Program-made: the position numbers and the translations under genes | DNA from: CAZONU01 sp965370045 | GTDB taxonomy: Bacteria; Planctomycetota; SZUA-567; JAKLDR01 | Assembly: GCA_965370045.1 (NCBI GenBank) | Contig: CBDUSI010000032.1 | Span: forward strand, 1 to 38,967 | Length of the DNA: 38,967 bases | Reading direction: 5' to 3' | Shown: positions 9,327-18,144 of the stretch, in pieces | Position numbering within the stretch: position 1 is the stretch's first letter | Layout of the letters: each line of letters opens with the position of its first letter | The notes under the pieces: model-generated | Told to the model about the DNA's origin: nothing | The model's database searches: none | The model's input: the letters and a program-made list of their open reading frames with translations, nothing else

Positions 9327-11900
9327 ATGCGTACCAAGGGAACTGCCATACTGACGGCGCTGGCCCTGTTGGTCGGCTTCGCCGGCGGCGCGGCCGGCAG
9401 CGACTGGGACGGCTTCAAGCTCAGTCGGGACTGCAAGTACTGGCGCGGACCGCGGGAGGTGACTCCCGGCCCGTACCTGTGCACGACCCCGGCGGCCACC
9501 AAGGTGACCACGGCCTGCGACCGCTGGCCGGACGCCTCGGATCTGCGCCGCTTCGCCGAGGACGCGGTACGCCTCTCGGGCGCCAAGACCGAGCAGGAGA
9601 AGGCCCTGGCCGTCTGGCGCTGGACTCGTCGCTTGAAGGTGCACACCGACGGCAACGCCCCCGACGAGAAGCTGGCCCAGGTGCGCACCAGCTACGTCAC
9701 CGACCCCATCAAGGTGCTCAACGTCTACGGGGCGCACTTCTGCGGGGGGCTGAGCCGGGTGATCGAGCTGATCTGGCGCGGCTCGGGGCGGCGCTCCGAC
9801 CGGGTGCACTGCTGGAGCCACAGCATGGCCGACCTCTACTACAAGGACGACGACGGGGTCACCCGCCCGCACCTGTTCGACACCAACTTCGGGGGCTTCA
9901 TGTACCACAGCTCGCGCAAGCGGGTGATGACCACCGACGAGTTCGCCACCGACTACTACGGCGGCAAGACCAGCTGGATACACAACTACCACTGGGCCTA
10001 CCCCACCCACCGCCTGGACATGGCCTTCCGCACCGGCGAGAAGCTGGAGCGCATCTGGGGCAACTGGAAGAAACCCTACCAGAGCCACATGGACCCCAAG
10101 CGCGACAACCGCCGCACCCCGCTCTTCGAGCGCGGTCCCTACAAGACCCGGACCTTCGGCAACGGCCTGTGGACCTACTCGCCGGACCCCTCCAAGCCCG
10201 AATGGCTGAAGGGCCTGGCCGAGCCGCCCGTGGGCATGGTCCGCGGCAAGTTCATGCCCGGCGGCGCCCGCCGGCCGGCAACCGCGGTCTGGCACTTCCG
10301 CACGCCCTACATCGTCTCCGACTTCGAAGTGGAGATGAAGGCCGTCCGCAAGAACCCCGAGGACATCATCCGCCTGCACCTCTCGATCGACGGCGGCAAA
10401 ACCTGGAAGAAGCTCTGGGAGCTGGACAAGATCGGCAAGGAGCCCATGGACATCAAGGCCAACCCCTGCAAGAAGTTCGTGGTCACCACCGGCAAGGAAG
10501 CCGAAAAACCGGCCAAGGACTTCAACTCTCCCTTCGGCCGCTACTCCTTCCGCGTGAAGCTGGAGATGATCGCCAAGGAAAGCCCCCAGGACTGCCGCAT
10601 CGACGCGCTGACCTTCAAGACCACCGTGCAGCAGAACTTCTACGCCTTGCCCCAGCTGCAGCCCGGCAGGAACAAGATCACCGTGCGCGGCAAGCTGGAG
10701 AAGGGTTCGGCGCTGAAGATAACCTACGTGTGGGACGACCCCCAGGGCAAGGGCCGCAAGAACGTCACTGTTCTCGAGAAGACGCCGGCCAACTACGAGA
10801 TCATCGCCGCCGGCAGCAAGTGGGAAGACTGCGTCTGCAAGTCGATCACCATCGAGGCGGTGCCGGCCACCGGCAAGGGCAACCGCACCGAGCTAAAGGA
10901 GGCGCCCAGCCCCATCATGAAGCTGCCGCCCATGAGGCACGTCAGGGACACCCGCGGGCGGCGCGGCTGGTGGCGGCGGTCCGATCCCAAGAGGGTCAAG
11001 CCCACCGCCACGATCATCGCCAGAATCAAGGAATCGCTCAAGAAGATCGACGAACTGGAAGTCGAGAGGAAGAAGGAGGGCGCCGACATCGAGAAGCTCC
11101 GGAAAGAGCACGGCAGCGCCTGCTCGGCGATCTCCGGCCAGCTCAAGGGTTTGCTCGAGACCCGCGACCCCAAGGCCTTCGAGGTCGCCAAGGAGGTCGT
11201 CTACAAAGCGCGCTCGGGGCACACTAAGAACTGCGCGCTGGTGGTCATGGTCCTCTGCGGCGGCGAGAAGGCCAAGCCGGTGCTGGTGGACGTGCTGGAG
11301 AACCGCCAGAAGGTGGCCTGGACTGAGGTGAAGGTCAAGAAGGGATCCAAGAACGCCGACCAGCACTGGACCTACACCGCGGTGGTCATCGGCGTGCTGG
11401 CCAAGTCGCGGGGCTGGAGCGAGGTGGTCCCCGGGCTGGTCAAGGTCATTGAGAGCGGGCACATGGGCAAACATGTGCATCACCCCATCATGCGCGCCCT
11501 GGCTTCAATCGGCGACAAACGCGCGGCCGGGGTCATCAGGAAGGCGGTCAAGCGCCGCGGCTACGCCGCCTACTACGGCGCGCTGGCCGCCGCCAAGATC
11601 GGCGACCGCTCCTGCATCGGGGACATCCGCAAGCTCCTTGCCGGCCGCTCCACCGTGGGCCAGGAGTACGCGGCGCTGGCGCTCGGCAAGCTCAAGGACA
11701 CCGCCAGCATCCCCAAGCTCAAGAGCATGTTGCAGGTGGCGTCCGACGAGAACCTGCGCTACTCCGCCGCCGACGCGCTGGGGGACATGGGTGACCGGAG
11801 GCAGATCGCGACGCTCAAGGCCGCGCTGGCCGTCGAGCCCTTCCCCTGGATTCAGGACAAGATGAAAGCGGCCATCAAGAAGCTGGGAGGCACTCCGTAA
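9327..11900 (+). CDS. exported transglutaminase-like protein with HEAT repeats
   Basis: The 857-residue product starts at ATG 9327, eight bases after AGGAGGG. A signal peptide covers residues 1-22 (LTALALLVGFAGGAAG). Residues about 85-215 look like a transglutaminase-like cysteine domain: Cys139 in HFCGGLS, His161 in VHCWSH, and Asp185 in HLFDTNFGG give the usual Cys-His-Asp order. A middle section of about residues 310-540 is beta-rich. A Lys/Glu-rich, probably coiled segment follows at about 560-610, and the C-terminal 230 residues form HEAT-like helical repeats (GDKRAAGVIRKAV, ENLRYSAADALGDMGD). Such domains can be peptidases, amidases or cross-linkers; the reaction cannot be chosen here. 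The stop overlaps the next ATG (TAATG). HEAT repeats also occur in the lyase at 2613, hinting at a shared docking partner. Confidence 0.75.
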   Translation: MRTKGTAILTALALLVGFAGGAAGSDWDGFKLSRDCKYWRGPREVTPGPYLCTTPAATKVTTACDRWPDASDLRRFAEDAVRLSGAKTEQEKALAVWRWTRRLKVHTDGNAPDEKLAQVRTSYVTDPIKVLNVYGAHFCGGLSRVIELIWRGSGRRSDRVHCWSHSMADLYYKDDDGVTRPHLFDTNFGGFMYHSSRKRVMTTDEFATDYYGGKTSWIHNYHWAYPTHRLDMAFRTGEKLERIWGNWKKPYQSHMDPKRDNRRTPLFERGPYKTRTFGNGLWTYSPDPSKPEWLKGLAEPPVGMVRGKFMPGGARRPATAVWHFRTPYIVSDFEVEMKAVRKNPEDIIRLHLSIDGGKTWKKLWELDKIGKEPMDIKANPCKKFVVTTGKEAEKPAKDFNSPFGRYSFRVKLEMIAKESPQDCRIDALTFKTTVQQNFYALPQLQPGRNKITVRGKLEKGSALKITYVWDDPQGKGRKNVTVLEKTPANYEIIAAGSKWEDCVCKSITIEAVPATGKGNRTELKEAPSPIMKLPPMRHVRDTRGRRGWWRRSDPKRVKPTATIIARIKESLKKIDELEVERKKEGADIEKLRKEHGSACSAISGQLKGLLETRDPKAFEVAKEVVYKARSGHTKNCALVVMVLCGGEKAKPVLVDVLENRQKVAWTEVKVKKGSKNADQHWTYTAVVIGVLAKSRGWSEVVPGLVKVIESGHMGKHVHHPIMRALASIGDKRAAGVIRKAVKRRGYAAYYGALAAAKIGDRSCIGDIRKLLAGRSTVGQEYAALALGKLKDTASIPKLKSMLQVASDENLRYSAADALGDMGDRRQIATLKAALAVEPFPWIQDKMKAAIKKLGGTP

Positions 11901-12898
11901 TGAATCCCTACGAAGAAGCCCTCGATAAACTGCCGCGCCTGCGGCTCTGCCAACTGCCCACCCCGCTGCAGCGCGCGAAGCGCGTCGAGGAAGAGCTGGG
12001 GCTCAAGAAGGGCCCCGAGATTTGGGTCAAGCGCGACGACCTGACCGGCCTGGCCTTCGGCGGCAACAAGGGGCGCAAGCTGGAGTACTGCCTGGCCGAG
12101 GCGCAGGAGCAGGGCTGCAAGGCGGTCCTGACCCGTGGTGGCCTCCAGTCGAATCACTGCCGGCAGACGGCGGTGGCGGCCATCGCACTGGGAATGGAAG
12201 CGCACCTCTTTCTCAAGGGGCACGCCCCGGAGAAGATGACCGGGAACCTGATTCCCTCGGAGCTGGCCGGGGCGCACCTGCACTTCGTGGGACCGGGGGC
12301 CCCGGCGGGCATGTACCAGAAGGCCTTCGCCCAGCACCTGACCGAGAATGGCAAGAAGGCCTACTCGATAGCCTCCGGGGCGGCCAGCGAGACCGGCTCG
12401 ATGGGGTACGTTAATGCCGTGCGCGAGATCATGGAGGACGAAAAGCGCCTGGGCATTACCTTCGACTGGGCGATCCACGCCACCGGCTCGACCGGGACGC
12501 AGGCGGGGATGCTGGCCGGCCGGGACGTCTTCGACTGGCAGGCCAAGGTCCTGGGTGTGAAGGTAAGCCCCTCCAGCGAGGCGGACCTGCCCGACTCACG
12601 CGAGGGCATCGCCGGCTTCGCCAACAAGACCGCCAGGGTCCTGGGCGGCGAGGGCCGCACCAAGACTGAGGACGTACACCTGGCCATCGACTACGGCGGC
12701 CCCGGCTACGGTCAGGCCACCGAGGGCACCGACAGAGCCATCAGGTTGTTCGCTTCCAAGGAGGGCATCTTCCTGGACAACTGCTACTCGGCCAAGGCCA
12801 TGGACGGAATGCTGGACTACATCGCCAAGGGCAGGTTCAAGCCGGGCGAGAAGCTGCTCTTCATCCACACCGGCGGCAACCTGGAGCTCTTCATCTAG
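11900..12898 (+). CDS. dcyD: PLP-dependent D-cysteine desulfhydrase / ACC deaminase family enzyme
   Basis: The 332-residue product is close to the normal length for this family. It starts at ATG 11900 inside the preceding stop, with GGGAGG nine bases upstream. The PLP-binding lysine is Lys57 in GGNKGRKLEY, followed by the phosphate/substrate loop RGGLQSNHCRQTA and a late HTGGN segment, in the order typical of D-cysteine desulfhydrases and 1-aminocyclopropane-1-carboxylate deaminases (fold type II). The N-terminal LCQLPTPLQRAKR and WVKRDDLTG motifs fit the same family. There is no signal peptide, so it is cytoplasmic. The expected reaction is D-cysteine to pyruvate, sulfide and ammonia, but the family also contains ACC deaminases and L-cuglutamate-type relatives with other amino acid substrates, so the symbol is tentative. 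Its place among secreted lyase genes is unexpected. Confidence 0.8.
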   Translation: MNPYEEALDKLPRLRLCQLPTPLQRAKRVEEELGLKKGPEIWVKRDDLTGLAFGGNKGRKLEYCLAEAQEQGCKAVLTRGGLQSNHCRQTAVAAIALGMEAHLFLKGHAPEKMTGNLIPSELAGAHLHFVGPGAPAGMYQKAFAQHLTENGKKAYSIASGAASETGSMGYVNAVREIMEDEKRLGITFDWAIHATGSTGTQAGMLAGRDVFDWQAKVLGVKVSPSSEADLPDSREGIAGFANKTARVLGGEGRTKTEDVHLAIDYGGPGYGQATEGTDRAIRLFASKEGIFLDNCYSAKAMDGMLDYIAKGRFKPGEKLLFIHTGGNLELFI

Positions 12899-12932
12899 AG
12901 ACTAGCCGCACACACCGGAGATGCGCGGGGAA

Positions 12933-15647
12933 ATGATGATGAGAAAGAGACTGTTACCGGCGCTGGCCGTCCTCCTGGCGGTGAGCGCCGCGGCGGCGCG
13001 CTGCGGCGAGAAGCCGGCGGAGAGCGGCCGGCCCGCGATCCTGGACAACAGGAGTTCCTGGCGTTGCTTCGCCGTTCGCGGCAGCGAACTGGCGAAGAAG
13101 GAGTCCGGCGAGCTGGTGCACCTCTACGAGTTCGGCGCCAAGAAGGTGGTCAAGGTCGACGGCAAGCGCGTCTCGCGCCTCAACGTGGTCAAGGCGCCGC
13201 TCTATACGGCCTTCCCGCCGAAGAACTGGACCGCGCCCGACTTCGACGACTCCGCCTGGGGACGGCGGCCGGGCACCTTCTACGCGTTCACCCGCAACAA
13301 GTACGGGCTGAGAGGCGCCTACGTCCCGGTGGTGCTGGTCTGCCTGCGCGGGCGCTTCCGCGTCGACGATCCCGCGCAGGCCACGGGGCTGGAGCTCTCG
13401 CTGCAGTTCGAGGGCGGCGCGGTCGTTTACCTCAACGGCCGGGAACTGGCGCGCAAGCACCTGCCCGCCGCGGGGGCGAAGGCCGGGCTCAAGCCCGACG
13501 AGCCCGCCGAGGCCTATCCTAAAAAGGCCTACGTCGCGCCGGACGGCTACCTTCTGAGGCACAAGTACGGCGACATCAAGAAGTACCCGGAGCGCTACGA
13601 TCTGCGCGCGCGCAGCATCACCGGGCTGAAGATTCCGCGGGACGCCCTGCGCAAGGGCGTCAACGTGCTGTGCATCGAACTGCACCGCGCGCCGGGGCAC
13701 GAGGCCATGTTCACCGGCAGATCCAAGAAGGTCCATCCCCGGCCGGGCTGCTGGTGGAACCGCGTCGGGTTGGGCAGCGTCTTGCTCTCGGCGGCGCAGG
13801 GCTCTTCGGCGGTGCCCAACACCGGTAGGCCGGCGAAGCTGGTCGTCTGGAACCACCAGGTGCTGGAGCGCTCCTCGGCGGCGCACTTCGGCGACCCCAA
13901 CGAGAAGCTGCGGCCGGTGAAGATCCAGGGCGCCCGCAACGGCGCCTTCTCGGGCAAGGTCCTGGTGGGCTGCGGCGCGGCGATCAAGGGTCCGAAGGCT
14001 GAGGTCTCGGACCTCGCCGGCCCGGGGAAGATCCCCGCCGCGGCGATCGAGGTGCGCTACGCGCTCCCCGATGGCTCCCGGCGCAGCGCCCGGGGGGTTC
14101 CGTGGTTCGACACGCTGGAGAAGTTCGCGCCGGAGACGGTCGCCGCTGACCCCAAGTACGGCGCGGTGCAGCCGGTGTGGGTCACGGTTAACGTGCCGCG
14201 CAGCGCGAAGCCTGGGAAGTACGCGGGGAAGCTCAAGATCTCGACGGGAGGAGCCACTGCGAAGGAAGTGCCCGTGGAGATCGAAGTGGCCGACTGGACG
14301 CTGCCCGACAGCAAGGAGTTTGCCACTCACGCGGGGCTGATCCAGTCGCCGGAGTCGGTGGCCCTCAAGTACGGCGTCGGGCTGTGGTCCGAGAAGCACT
14401 GGAAGCTGCTGGACGAGTCCTTCAGGCTCCTGGGGCAGGTCGGCACCAAGACCGTCTACCTCACCATGATCCGGCGCACGCACTTCGGCAACCAGCACTC
14501 CATGATCCGCTGGAAGCGCGGCAACGACGGGAAGCTCACGCCGGACTTCCGGATTGCGGAGCGGTACATAAAGATCGCGGCCAAGCACCTTGGCAAGATC
14601 CCGGTAGTGGGCATCTACTGCTGGGAACCCCCGTCGTCGTCGGGCCACTTCGGTCGCTACAAGCCCAAGGACCGGGAAATAATGCTCAGCGTGCTCGGCA
14701 AGAACGGCGGCGAGCTCGAGGAGGCCCCCGGCCCCAAGTGGGGTACGCCGGAGTGCCAGGAATTCTGGAACACCGCGTTCAAGAAGACGCGCGCGATGCT
14801 GGCCAAGTACGGCCTGGAGAAGTCGATGATGTTCGCCATGGCCGGCGACTACGTGCCGACCAAGAGCGCCGCCGATCAGCTCCACAAGGCCGCGCCGGAG
14901 GCCAAGTGGGCGGTGCACTGCCACCCGCATCGCCCGGTAATCCACGGCGTGCCCACCGGCTATCTGGCCTGCGTCTGGGGCGTTTTCGGCACGCGCGACC
15001 CGGCGCTGCCCAAGGACTACTACGGCAACAAGCGCTACTACGGCTGGAAGAACCCCTTCCTGATCACCGCCTTCCCGCGCGGGGGCAACCCTATCTACGA
15101 GATATCCTGCCGGAGCCCCATCACGCACTACCGTTTCATGGGCGAGGGGGCGCTGGTCGCCTCCGGACGGCCCAACGCCAAGCCGCCGGGGGTACGCGGC
15201 TTCGGCCGGGTGGGCGCCGACTTCTGGCCCGTGCTCAAGGACAAGCGCGGCCGGCTGGGCTACGTCTGCGGCCGCTACCCGGAGAGCGCCTGGGGACAGC
15301 TTAATCTGTCGTATTCGACGCCCTACGTGCTGGGGCCCGGCCGCGACGGCCCGGCGGCCAGCACCCGCTTCGAGATGCTCCGCGAGGGAATGCAACTGGC
15401 CGAGGCGCGGGTCTTCATCGAGAAGGCGCTGCTCGACCCCGGGAAGAAGGCCAAGCTCGGCGACGAGCTCGCCGCGGGCTGTCAGCAGCTGCTCGACGAA
15501 CGGGTGCGGACCTTCATGCGCGCCGCCGGCGCCCGCGGGAAGCTCAATGCCGACTGGACCTGGTACTTCAGCTCGGACGCGCTGAGGGCCTCGCGGGACC
15601 TCTACCGGGCCGCCGCGGAGGTGGCCGGGAAACTGGGGGCCGAATAA
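12933..15647 (+). CDS. large exported glycoside-hydrolase-like protein (DUF4091/GH123-like)
   Basis: Four in-frame ATGs lie at 12921, 12933, 12936 and 12939. None has a perfect ribosome site; 12933 or the next two fit the CGGGGA sequence at 12925 best. The product is about 904 residues. A signal peptide is present (LLPALAVLLAVSAAAA). Residues about 60-290 resemble a beta-sandwich carbohydrate-binding region (FDDSAWGRRPGTF, YLNGRELARK). A second sandwich precedes a probable TIM barrel from about residue 465 to 800 (KTVYLTMIRRTHFG, VGIYCWEPP, MMFAMAGDY). The C-terminal RFEMLREGMQLAEARVFIE is typical of DUF4091/GH123-like proteins, where an arginine-led helix follows the barrel. Glycosidase activity is inferred, and the substrate is unknown. 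A gap of 34 bases separates it from the PLP enzyme. Confidence 0.7.
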   Translation: MMMRKRLLPALAVLLAVSAAAARCGEKPAESGRPAILDNRSSWRCFAVRGSELAKKESGELVHLYEFGAKKVVKVDGKRVSRLNVVKAPLYTAFPPKNWTAPDFDDSAWGRRPGTFYAFTRNKYGLRGAYVPVVLVCLRGRFRVDDPAQATGLELSLQFEGGAVVYLNGRELARKHLPAAGAKAGLKPDEPAEAYPKKAYVAPDGYLLRHKYGDIKKYPERYDLRARSITGLKIPRDALRKGVNVLCIELHRAPGHEAMFTGRSKKVHPRPGCWWNRVGLGSVLLSAAQGSSAVPNTGRPAKLVVWNHQVLERSSAAHFGDPNEKLRPVKIQGARNGAFSGKVLVGCGAAIKGPKAEVSDLAGPGKIPAAAIEVRYALPDGSRRSARGVPWFDTLEKFAPETVAADPKYGAVQPVWVTVNVPRSAKPGKYAGKLKISTGGATAKEVPVEIEVADWTLPDSKEFATHAGLIQSPESVALKYGVGLWSEKHWKLLDESFRLLGQVGTKTVYLTMIRRTHFGNQHSMIRWKRGNDGKLTPDFRIAERYIKIAAKHLGKIPVVGIYCWEPPSSSGHFGRYKPKDREIMLSVLGKNGGELEEAPGPKWGTPECQEFWNTAFKKTRAMLAKYGLEKSMMFAMAGDYVPTKSAADQLHKAAPEAKWAVHCHPHRPVIHGVPTGYLACVWGVFGTRDPALPKDYYGNKRYYGWKNPFLITAFPRGGNPIYEISCRSPITHYRFMGEGALVASGRPNAKPPGVRGFGRVGADFWPVLKDKRGRLGYVCGRYPESAWGQLNLSYSTPYVLGPGRDGPAASTRFEMLREGMQLAEARVFIEKALLDPGKKAKLGDELAAGCQQLLDERVRTFMRAAGARGKLNADWTWYFSSDALRASRDLYRAAAEVAGKLGAE

Positions 15648-15763
15648 GCTGCCTCTGACAACAACTGCAAGATTCGGCCTTTGCGGCGGACCGCCCGATT
15701 CCGTCTGAGCCATGTGGAGGCATTTCTGCATTTTCCATACGAGGCCAGCTGGAGAGGAATACC

Positions 15764-16750
15764 ATGAGAAAGATCTGGTGGACCTGGGATATCCGGACGC
15801 GCTGGGCTCACGGCTTCAGTGGTTCGGCCGATGCCTTCGTGAAGAACTACCGGGCGGCGGTCGACGCCGCGGTTCGCTACGGCGTTGAGGGCATAGTGAT
15901 ATGGGGTTTCCTGCGAGATCGTCACGGGGGCGTCGAAGCCGCGAAGCGGGTGTGCGATTACGCCGGTGAACGCGAAGTCATGATTCTCCCCGGAATGGGG
16001 GTCGACTCCTACGGCGGCGTCTACTACGAGGGTGACTCGCGCTGGTCACTGAACACCTATTTGGCGGAGCACGCCGAGGCCCGGGCCGTGGACGAAAAGG
16101 GCGAGCCGCAGATGCACCACTGGCCGCCGAGCGACACGAGCAGCAGGTACGTCGGTTGCCCGGCGAATCAGGAACTGATGAGCTTCTACCGCGAGTCGGT
16201 CGATTGGCTGATCGACACGTTCGACCTGCGTGGCCTCCAGGTGGAGCAGGGCGACGTGGCGCTGTGCCACTGCCAGCGCTGTCGCGGGCGGACGCGGACC
16301 GACGTTCTCAAGATGGCCGGCCGGACCTGTCTTGAGGATCTGGCGGGCCGGGTCGGGCCGGTGGTACGCCGCGCGCTCGACGTCAGGCCGGACCTGACGG
16401 TGATCGTCGAGAACTACAGCGGGATGCTGCCCGCCGACGTCGAGAGGGCGGAGCCCTTTCTGAAGGGCTTTCCCGACGAGACCTTCCATTCGTGGCAGGC
16501 TTACGACGCGGGCGGGCGGTTCTTCATCAGCGATGAGTCGCGCTCGCCGGTTGCGCACGGCTGTCTGGCGGTGCGCAGCAACAGCGATGCGTTTGGCGGA
16601 GAACTCGAGGACTCTGGAAACATCAGGCGGGCGGTGGCGCTGGGGCGAACCGCCGGCCTGGACATGACCTACATCTACGGGGAGTACCCCGACGACTGGC
16701 CAACGACTCGAGCCAACTACGAGGCCTGGGCGGAAGCGGCTGCAGACTGA
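15764..16750 (+). CDS. TIM-barrel glycosidase-like protein with CHCQRC motif
   Basis: The 328-residue product starts at ATG 15764, five bases after GGAGAGGA. It has no signal peptide. The order of short strands (IWWTWDIRTRW, GIVIWGF, VMILPGMG, GLQVEQGDVALCHCQRC, LTVIVENYSG, MTYIYGEYPDDW) suggests a beta/alpha barrel. The CHCQRC element after a strand resembles cysteine clusters seen in several uncharacterised barrel glycosidases, such as DUF4838-like proteins. An acidic residue at the end of the strand before it (QVEQGD) and ENYSG could be catalytic, but this is inference. The 116 bases upstream hold no gene, so the pair 15764/16833 may be a sub-operon of the degradation locus. Confidence 0.55.
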   Translation: MRKIWWTWDIRTRWAHGFSGSADAFVKNYRAAVDAAVRYGVEGIVIWGFLRDRHGGVEAAKRVCDYAGEREVMILPGMGVDSYGGVYYEGDSRWSLNTYLAEHAEARAVDEKGEPQMHHWPPSDTSSRYVGCPANQELMSFYRESVDWLIDTFDLRGLQVEQGDVALCHCQRCRGRTRTDVLKMAGRTCLEDLAGRVGPVVRRALDVRPDLTVIVENYSGMLPADVERAEPFLKGFPDETFHSWQAYDAGGRFFISDESRSPVAHGCLAVRSNSDAFGGELEDSGNIRRAVALGRTAGLDMTYIYGEYPDDWPTTRANYEAWAEAAAD

Positions 16751-16832
16751 ACGGACGTGATTCCTTCCCGAGCGCCAGACAGCCTGGCTCCGTCTGGTCC
16801 CCAGCGAGAGCTGGCCGTCAGGAGAATCGACA

Positions 16833-17876
16833 ATGACCACCCCCAGGAAGATTGCTGCGCACTTCCGGCCCCCGCGTCAGTACCTTGACGACTTCGGCGA
16901 ATACCGTTCGCCACTGTTGTTCGACGACGGCCGCCCGGTTGGGAGCCCCTCCGCCTGGCGCCGCCGTCGCAAGGAGATCCTGCGTTACTGGCACGGGGTC
17001 ATGGGCCGGTGGCCGGCCTTCGTGCGCAATCCGCGAGTGGAATTCCGCAGCTCGCGACGCCGAGAGGGAATCACCGAGCACACCGTGCTGATCGAGGTCG
17101 CGCGGGACTGGCCCATGTGGAAAGGGTATCTGTTGGTTCCCCCGCGCGCTCGCCGCCCGCGCCCCGCGGTCCTGGGTGTCTTCTACGAGCCGGAGACGCT
17201 CGTTGGCCTGGGCGGCAAGTCCCGCCGGGACTTCTGCCTGCAGCTGGCCCGCCGCGGTTTCGTGACCCTGGCGGTCGGCTGCGGCGCGCAACAGCACTTA
17301 TACCCGAGCATCCGCAACGCCCGGTTGCAGCCGCTCTCGTTCGCCGGTTACGTCGGCGCCAATTGCCACACCGCCCTGGCCGGGCTGCCGGAGGTCGACG
17401 CGAAGCGGATCGGCGTCGTCGGCCACTCCTACGGCGGCAAGTGGGCCATGTTCGCCTCTTGCCTGTACGAGAAGTTCGCCTGCGCGGCCTGGAGCGACCC
17501 GGGCATAGTCTTCGACGAGACCCAGCCCGGCGTCAACTACTGGGACCGCTGGTACCTGGGTTACGAACGTGCGAAGCTGCGTCCGCCGTGGACGCCGCCG
17601 AGCCGGAAGTACCCGCGCGGCGGTGCGTATCGCAAGCTGGTGGCCGGCGGCCGCGACCTGCACGAACTCCACGCGCTGATGGCCCCGCGTCCGTTTCTCG
17701 TATCGGGAGGCAGTTGCGACTCGCTCTCGCGCTGGCGCGCTCTCAATCACTCCGTCGCTGTAAACCGCCTGCTGGGCTTCGAGAATCGCGTGGCCATGAC
17801 CTCACGCCGCGGCCACTCGCCGACGAGGGCGAGCAACGAGGCGCTCTGCCTCTTCTTCGAGCACCATCTCCGGTAG
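16833..17876 (+). CDS. cytoplasmic alpha/beta hydrolase, paralogue of the gene at 5333
   Basis: The 347-residue product begins at ATG 16833, eight bases after AGGAG. It lacks the signal peptide of its relative at 5333-6550 but is otherwise collinear with it: Y.DDFG at the N-terminus, MG.WPA, GHSYGGKWAMF with nucleophile Ser199, WSDPGI, DLHELHALMAPRPFL, and a late RGHS with likely catalytic His328. It should act in the cytoplasm, perhaps removing ester groups from imported oligosaccharides that the exported paralogue leaves in place. The specific ester is not predictable from sequence. It is the last + strand gene before the opposite-strand operon, and I see no intrinsic terminator with a T-run after it. 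Confidence 0.8.
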   Translation: MTTPRKIAAHFRPPRQYLDDFGEYRSPLLFDDGRPVGSPSAWRRRRKEILRYWHGVMGRWPAFVRNPRVEFRSSRRREGITEHTVLIEVARDWPMWKGYLLVPPRARRPRPAVLGVFYEPETLVGLGGKSRRDFCLQLARRGFVTLAVGCGAQQHLYPSIRNARLQPLSFAGYVGANCHTALAGLPEVDAKRIGVVGHSYGGKWAMFASCLYEKFACAAWSDPGIVFDETQPGVNYWDRWYLGYERAKLRPPWTPPSRKYPRGGAYRKLVAGGRDLHELHALMAPRPFLVSGGSCDSLSRWRALNHSVAVNRLLGFENRVAMTSRRGHSPTRASNEALCLFFEHHLR

Positions 17877-17943
17877 CAGGCTGAGAGCCGAAGGCTGAAG
17901 GACGGTTGAGTCCGGTCAGCGGTCAGGAATGCGCTTGAAGAAC

Positions 17944-17962
17944 TGGTGGGGAGAGCAGGATT
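17944..17962 (+). repeat. direct repeat of the tRNA-Tyr 3' end (candidate att site)
   Basis: The 19 bases TGGTGGGGAGAGCAGGATT match 27746-27764, the 3' end of tRNA-Tyr including its encoded CCA, at 18 of 19 positions and in the same orientation. Similarity stops sharply after it. The copy lies in the 268-base gap (17877-18144) between convergent transcription units, where I find no gene. It could be an attachment-site duplication left by integration at tRNA-Tyr, or the relic of another tRNA. Confidence 0.55.
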
Positions 17963-18144
17963 AGCCGCCCGTCGCTTTCGCAACCTCATGCTACCAGCCT
18001 GGTTACGGCACGCTCCTCTGCGCCGGAGGAAGATGCGGGTCACCTAGCGTGACCGAGTACCACTGAGGATTCCCGGATGTTCCACACGAAGCTTGGCAAG
18101 ATTTGGCGATGTATGGTAGGGAGATTCGTAGCTGTGGGTGATTC

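Noticed and set aside
6711..10379. A 1222-codon open frame on the - strand
   Set aside because: It runs opposite to two well-supported + strand genes with signal peptides and known domains. Its translation is low-complexity Gly/Ala/Val/Arg without motifs, as expected from GC-rich third positions.
12954..15731. A 925-codon open frame on the - strand
   Set aside because: It mirrors the glycosidase-like gene at 12933 and has no motif or ribosome site. Similar long shadows lie at 52-2154, 2577-4778, 33764-35791 and 35818-38844.
17877..18144. Search for a terminator or a small gene between the convergent units
   Set aside because: Only short imperfect stems without T-runs and no coding-like frame were found. 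The tRNA-end repeat at 17944 is the only notable element.
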